A stretch of 64,000 bases of DNA. Origin: Amphibalanus amphitrite. Its lineage: Eukaryota > Arthropoda > Thecostraca > Balanomorpha > Balanidae. The stretch spans positions 124,001-188,000 of the forward strand of contig NW_024882714.1 of assembly GCF_019059575.1 (NCBI RefSeq), given 5' to 3'. The notes beneath the pieces were generated by a model. The model saw only the letters and a program-made list of their open reading frames with translations. It had not been told where the DNA came from and did not search any database. Every line of letters begins with the position of its first letter. Position 1 is the first letter of the stretch. Shown in pieces: positions 58,977-64,000 of the stretch. The translations under genes and the position numbers were made by a program.

Positions 58977-59151
58977 CATTTATATTTATATTTATATATA
59001 TATATTATATATTATATATTATATTTATATTTTATAAAAAATATATAAAATTATATATATATATATTAAATTTATATTTTATAAAAAAATATAAAAAATA
59101 TATTATATTTTATATATTATATTTATATATATTGAACATTTATATACTGTT
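58977..59151. repeat. AT-rich simple repeat
   Basis: TATATTTATAT/ATATATAA-type low-complexity sequence just past the LINE 3' end. It may be a hotspot or a slippage product; no further content. Confidence 0.85.
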
Positions 59152-59467
59152 GCTCGTCATGCAAAAGCGATGATTGGATTTTGTACAAAATTTAATACTT
59201 TTTCCAACTACGCCATTTTCAACTGTAAACGTAAGGTTATGCAGAAAAACCCGTGTAATAAGTAAGTCTTTAACAAATACCATTTTCTCCAGCGATTTGT
59301 TCCTCATTGTTTTTGGTCAGATAGCTTTTCACAATTTTTCCGTGAGAGGCGCTACATTTCTTTTGCCCATAGGCGTTGTTTGAACCCACTCCGTCAAACA
59401 GTCACCCGAAAATAGCATTAACCCTCGCCTGTATTGGTGTTTTTCCAGCCGCGAACGTTTCGCCCCT

Positions 59468-60110
59468 GGGCCCTGTTCATGAACCCTGCGGCCGCTGCGG
59501 CCGGCCGCAGGCTCTAAGCTCCGCCCATTTTTGAAACGTCATCACCCACTCGACCGCAATCAGCGTTCCATGAACACGTCTGCTGCCGAAATAGTTTCCG
59601 ATAATTGCGCGCTTGAGACGATTACTAATCAATAGTTTCCACGCGCTTCTTTTATCTCTGTATTCCATTCCTGTGATGAAAAGGGCGTTTCTCAAGGCCG
59701 TCTGGTGTTTCTTTATTTTTTGTAAGTGGGTCACATAAATGATTTGGTATTGTTTTCATTAAATCGTAGCACAAATAACTTAAGTCTAAAATTAAATCTC
59801 ATATTAAAGCATTAATCTAATTTTTAGGTATCATGGCGTGCAACACCGGACGGAATGAATTTGTTTACAACATCGTCTCCATGGCAACACAGCCTACACT
59901 TTGACTTCAGTGCGCCAAGTTCAGTGCAATTACTTTCTTGCGGCTCGGCGGTCGCTGGATTGCGGCCGCAGAGATCGCAGCGGCCGCAGCAAGGTGACGT
60001 CATACATTCGTCATACTACATGAGCCCCGCCCCTTTTTGTGACGTAACAACCCGGCTGGCCGCAGCCCCGCAGCGGCCGCAGCGACCGCCGGGGTTCATG
60101 AACAGGGCCC
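59468..60110. mobile_element. GGGCCC-ended inverted-repeat element nested in copy 3
   Basis: Both ends read GGGCCCTGTTCATGAACC inward, followed by CGGCCGC-rich sub-terminal sequence in both arms. It interrupts the string TTTCGCCCCT/GATCGAGC, which is found unbroken at 60194-60211. The superfamily is not clear: I see no target duplication beyond one or two bases. No coding capacity is recognisable. Confidence 0.72.
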
Positions 60111-60111
60111 A

Positions 60112-60254
60112 GATCGAGCTAGAGCTTCGCGGAAAAAACGAGCGTGTTGCCCGTGACGAGTTCGTTGGACCCCCCCCCCCCCCTCCCTTGCCGTTTCGCC
60201 CCTGATCGAGCTAGAGCTTCGCGGAAAAAACGAGCGTGTTGCCCGTGACGAGTC
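60112..60254 (+). repeat. Two-copy tandem duplication
   Basis: The sequence starting GATCGAGCTAGAGCTTCGCG is present at 60112 and again at 60204, near-identical for about 50 bases, separated by a poly-C run and CCTTGCCGTTTCGCCCCT. The preceding TTTCGCCCCT also occurs at about 59458-59467, left of the nested element. The unit was therefore about 92 bp and the nested element lies in its first copy. Confidence 0.75.
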
Positions 60255-61771
60255 CGAGAGGAAGCCGAAGATATCCAATTTTAAGGTCCTAGGTCATTGG
60301 TTGACCTTCCAGGTCAGAGGTCAATGACCCAAAAGTCGGGAAAATCGGGACCTGTTAGAATGTCGTAAAGTGTGGCTGCTATGGGGTTTTTCGGGGTGCT
60401 GATCACGAATATCATGTTAGTTTTGATCACAGATGATGTCTTCATGCATTTAGGCCAGGTCGGGTCAGGTCAGGTCAGGTCAACCAGTAGGGGTCCTGCC
60501 GGGTATTCGTAGTAGGTGTTAATCGCCTCTGACAGCTTCGTAACATGCTACGAAGGCACCAAAACTACTTCGTAAACGTTCATATGGTTGTTAAATTCGA
60601 ATTCAGCTCCAAAAACTAGCCTAGAAACATGTAAAACTCGAAAAAGTGAATCGAGGTCAGCAAAGGTCAATGACCTGACCTGACCTTCAGGTGACCTTGA
60701 CACCCACCCTAATGCATGGGACCAACATCATTTCAGATGTTTGAACGCTTGAAGCCACGGAAAGACTGCAAAGTGCAAACGCGCCGCTAATACGAGCCGA
60801 CATACGCCGAATCGCGATTCCGGCCAAACATGGTCTCAAAAGTAGGTCACAGGTCAAAGGTCATTTGGGTCAGGGTCATGAAATTTTCAGGGTAGGTGTA
60901 AAATTGATTAACTCGAGAGTACTGAAAGTTTCGTCGCGATCAGCCGCTTTTTACGCGAGTTATTTGCGAAAAACCGAGGGGGGGGGGGGTCCGTTCGATG
61001 GGCGAGGGTTAATCCCAAATCTGTCTGAAACGTCAATTTTCCAGCAAAAGTGCCCTCACGATTCAAACTCACTCAGGGTTTCGTGCAGGTAAAGGGGGCC
61101 CGCTCAGCAGAATGCGTATGAAATATGGAAAGATTCTGAAAAAATGGGTGGGGGGCCCGCACACTAGGGGGCCCGCTTTGGAGGCGATGACCCCCCCGAA
61201 ACGAAATCCTGGCTGCGCCACTGTTGACATGCAATAAATCGGAGACGAGCAGACACATCACGAATGATTCCTCGTGATCTCGTGGTTTCGTGTCAGCCGA
61301 GATACAAGCTGTCACCAGACAAAAGGTTTATTGGTTTTGCGATAGAGCAGCATTGTAAAGTTACGGCCTTGTTTTCCATTAGCAGAATGTATGTTATCTA
61401 TAGCCCAGACAAAAGTGGACCGGTTCTTTGATGCAGCCAATTGGTTTTATTTGCAATGCTGTCTCTTTTGTGTGTGTTTTTAACGATGACCGCAGCAAAT
61501 GGGTTCTTTTTATTTGATACAGATACCTAATCACTATTCATCGTGGTGGCCGCGCCACCTCATAAAGAACATTTCTTGAATAAGAAAACACTGTCATTCT
61601 AATTTCCAGAGGTCTTGGCAGATTGAATATCCTTGAATAACAGAGTAGGTACCTAACTATCTGCGATCTAACTACGAATGGTTTGCGTTCCCCTGATGAT
61701 ACATGGAGCTTTTGATTACCAGCGCCTACTCGGCAGCATGTAACACAGTCACAAATTCCAGTAACAATTAA

Positions 61772-61820
61772 AGGGACTGTCCCACCTTAACATTAGAATT
61801 GAGTTGAGATAGCCATCTTG
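61772..61820. mobile_element. Fragment of the second TTAA group
   Basis: After TTAA at 61768-61771 comes AGGGACTGTCCCACCTTAAC and then GAGTTGAGATAGCCA, matching one end of the elements at 32690 and 38926. Similarity fades after about 50 bases and I find no matching right end, so this is a truncated or diverged copy. Confidence 0.6.
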
Positions 61821-63456
61821 ACGGGCGTTCTTTGAAAATCAGAGTCGTGAAAACCGTTTCTCCAGCAATTACTTCATCGCCAAGAAATTTGTGTTTGATT
61901 TTGACATCTGTGCAAATAAGTGCCACAATGTATTGGTATTGGCACTTAAAACCTGTGACGTTTCCGCCTTTTCCGAAGTTTCTGTATCTGTCGACTTGTT
62001 TTTATCGAAACCTTGAAAAATAACAACGCCTCTTGGAACAGCGCCCGTTCGTTCCGGTGCCACGAGGTGGAGAAATAAATTGATATGCGAAACTAATCCT
62101 AATAGTCTTCTAATTCTTGTAGTATTTTTATTTTTGTATTTAAATAGTTAAGAGGCCGTCCTAAATGTGACTGAAGAATGCAAGAGCCATGAACTTATCA
62201 ATGGCAGGTGTCAAGTTCAAGTGTGCAACTCTCTAAAATTATAGTATCAAAATGATAAATGATTTGCTCACTGCTGTTTCAACTCCATAATCAAGACATG
62301 CTCTGAGGAGTCCACAATCTATTGATGGTGACAACTAAGGAAGAGACAATGAATGTTCACCTTTTTATTTCTGAGCATCCAAGACGACTAACCTTGAGCC
62401 GTTAAACATTGATAATACCCTGTATGCTGAAGTGTGGGTGGCCTGAGGTCGACCATGCCTGGTAAAGAACTGTTGTTTGTGTAAACACCATGCAGAGGTG
62501 TTTTGAAATAAATTTTAGTGATGTAATGTATCATTCTTTGAACTGAGTTGCTGATGGCGGATGAAAGCGGAAGTGCTGCATGTTGAATAAGAAATGCTCT
62601 GTTGTGCTTTTAAGCTTATGTTAGATTTTATATATGGCTTAGTTTTCCTGCAGATTTCATCTTAAAGCTGTCAATAGTGTTTTACCTTTGTTTCCTGGGA
62701 GCAGATCCAGCTACTAACATGAGCATGGGCCTGGGCCTTTGTACCACAGTCGCTGCGCTGCTGGTCAAAACCTAGGTAATGTGCCTTGTTAGGCCATGCT
62801 GTGCATTTTTTAAACCTTTAAGAGTACTTTGTGATCATTGATACACATAATGCACCTGACAAACTGAAACAGCAGCAAAATCACACCCCATCCTTACCTC
62901 TGTGCAGTGTCACCCAACAGACAACAGGGCTTCAAAACAGGCAGGTTCCGCATTCAAGTCGCTTCTTGCAACTATTTGACTAATGTTAGGACAATAGACG
63001 TGCTGTACAGGGAAGGCGTGTTCTGTGTAGCTCTTGAAAAATGAAGTCATGCCTAAAATTCAGTTTAGAATATTACAATTACAAATAACTTGGATAAAAG
63101 TTGCAAAACATGAACTCTGACTGGTCAGTTGAAATGTCTTGAGTCAGTGAACCACGCCTGGGCTGGAGGTGGTCAGTTCCCTGACTTGCGCGCGACCTCG
63201 GGCAGGAGCTGTGGTACTTGTACATGGACAAATTGAATAGATGCTAGCCTAGATCATGTCGTGGCTGCAGTCCAAGACATGTTCACTAGTTGCTGTTGCT
63301 GCCGCCGCCTGCTGCTGCCCTGCGTACCAGCTGGCAGCTCACTGCTGGACTGTTTGCGCGCCAGGCATCCTACTGGACTAGTGGGGTGGGTCGCAGATCT
63401 TTGAGAGTGAAACGTTTGGTCTATGTAAATGTAGCTGAAACTCTTACAAATAATCT

Positions 63457-63488
63457 AACAAAAAGGCAAAATTTTTTGCCTTTTTGTT
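63457..63488. repeat. Short perfect inverted repeat
   Basis: AACAAAAAGGCAAAA and its exact complement are separated by two bases. In an animal genome this is more likely a small transposon footprint or chance foldback than a terminator. Confidence 0.5.
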
Positions 63489-64000
63489 AACCGCGAACAC
63501 GTACCGCCGTTACGTCTGTGGGTGGAACTTGGGTGGAACGACAGTAGAGAAGACACATCCCATTCCCGGCTAACTTTGTAACCTGCTGACGTGGGGACTG
63601 CGTAGCATCCGCACCGCCTCTGGTTAGCTGTCAGATCACACTGTCCAAAGACAAGGCAATTCTGCCGCTCTCGGGGAGGAACAATGGATAATGCGTATTG
63701 TATGGTTTGAATGCTGTCACAAGAAGCGAACCCAGCCGCACGCCGCGAGTGCTACCGTCATTAGGCTCCCGTGTGAAAGAGCGGCAGTGCCTGACGCTGC
63801 AGAATTGATAAGTACTTATAGGTGATCGTTACCTATATGATGGGGAGTCCGTCAAGGTTATTGGTATTTAGGTATTGCTGGGACCGATTCAATGAAAGGT
63901 GGGCGGACCGGCTCTGCTTCCACGACATGCGACTCTCCAATTCAGGTTTCACCGGCTGACTTTTTCCGTACGGACGCAGCTGCCGCTGCGCCGGATGTAG

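Larger units (their letters stand above)
59422..61009. mobile_element. TTAA-flanked piggyBac-like element, copy 3
   Basis: Flanked by TTAA (59418-59421, 61010-61013), ends CCCTCGCC and GGCGAGGG. It has AGGTCA arrays at about 60282-60330, 60450-60483, 60653-60705 and 60843-60885, and a right end with TACTGAAAGTTTCG shared with the other copies. A 643-bp element with GGGCCC ends interrupts its left part. The copy lies inside the larger hAT-like element. Confidence 0.8.
61232..64000. other. Right-hand 2.8 kb without a supported gene
   Basis: Contains the second-group TTAA fragment (61772-61820), a 15-base perfect palindrome pair (63457-63488) and a CTG/CCG-rich patch at 63290-63330. Sequence at 62000-63200 is AT-rich. 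No exon with family similarity is recognisable. Confidence 0.5.

Noticed and set aside
63457-63488. Hairpin followed by T-run, like a rho-independent terminator
   Set aside because: The genome is clearly eukaryotic; such a terminator has no role here.

Overview
This window is eukaryotic nuclear DNA from an invertebrate animal, most likely an arthropod. It has spliced exons with GT-AG borders and long introns packed with small inverted-repeat transposons, a non-LTR retrotransposon and microsatellites. There are no operons or bacterial-type genes. The arthropod assignment is an inference from a PVF-type (PDGF/VEGF-related) growth factor with a cysteine-rich tail; no taxonomic search could be run.

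Two host genes can be assembled, both on the minus strand and about 1.9 kb apart. The first is the 5' part of an inactive phospholipase C-like gene (PLCL/PRIP family). Its four exons at 24294-24468, 12089-12235, 8206-8400 and 449-618 join in phase into 229 codons: a basic N-terminus with a PP1-docking-like motif, the PH domain and the first EF-hand segment. The rest lies beyond the left edge. The second is a PVF-like secreted growth factor with exons at 42111-42297, 29051-29280, 28582-28724, 27219-27350 and 26365-26482. They join in phase into 269 codons plus a stop and cover a pro-region, the cystine-knot domain and a cysteine-rich tail. Its signal-peptide exon was not securely found; one weak candidate lies at 48640-48715.

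The introns and flanks are a museum of DNA transposons. Three mariner-like elements (1638-2612, 3978-5340, 10071-11042) have CAGGGTGT termini and TA target duplications. Three groups of TTAA-flanked, piggyBac-like non-autonomous elements are present; the main one (9373-11495, 13879-15064, 59422-61009, short form 11750-11822) carries dense AGGTCA/TCAAGGTCA arrays that look like nuclear-receptor half-sites. There are two hAT-like elements with 8-bp duplications (20030-20507; 54007-61223), a Harbinger-like MITE (17996-18259), several foldbacks, and tRNA-related SINE-like repeats near 31-32.6 kb.

From 54.0 to 61.2 kb is a nested stack: an hAT-like element holds a GA microsatellite, a GGGCCC-rich minisatellite, a nearly full-length CR1/L2-group LINE with one frame break, and a TTAA element that itself contains another GGGCCC-ended element. 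The stretches 42.3-54.0 kb and 61.2-64 kb hold no gene I can support.
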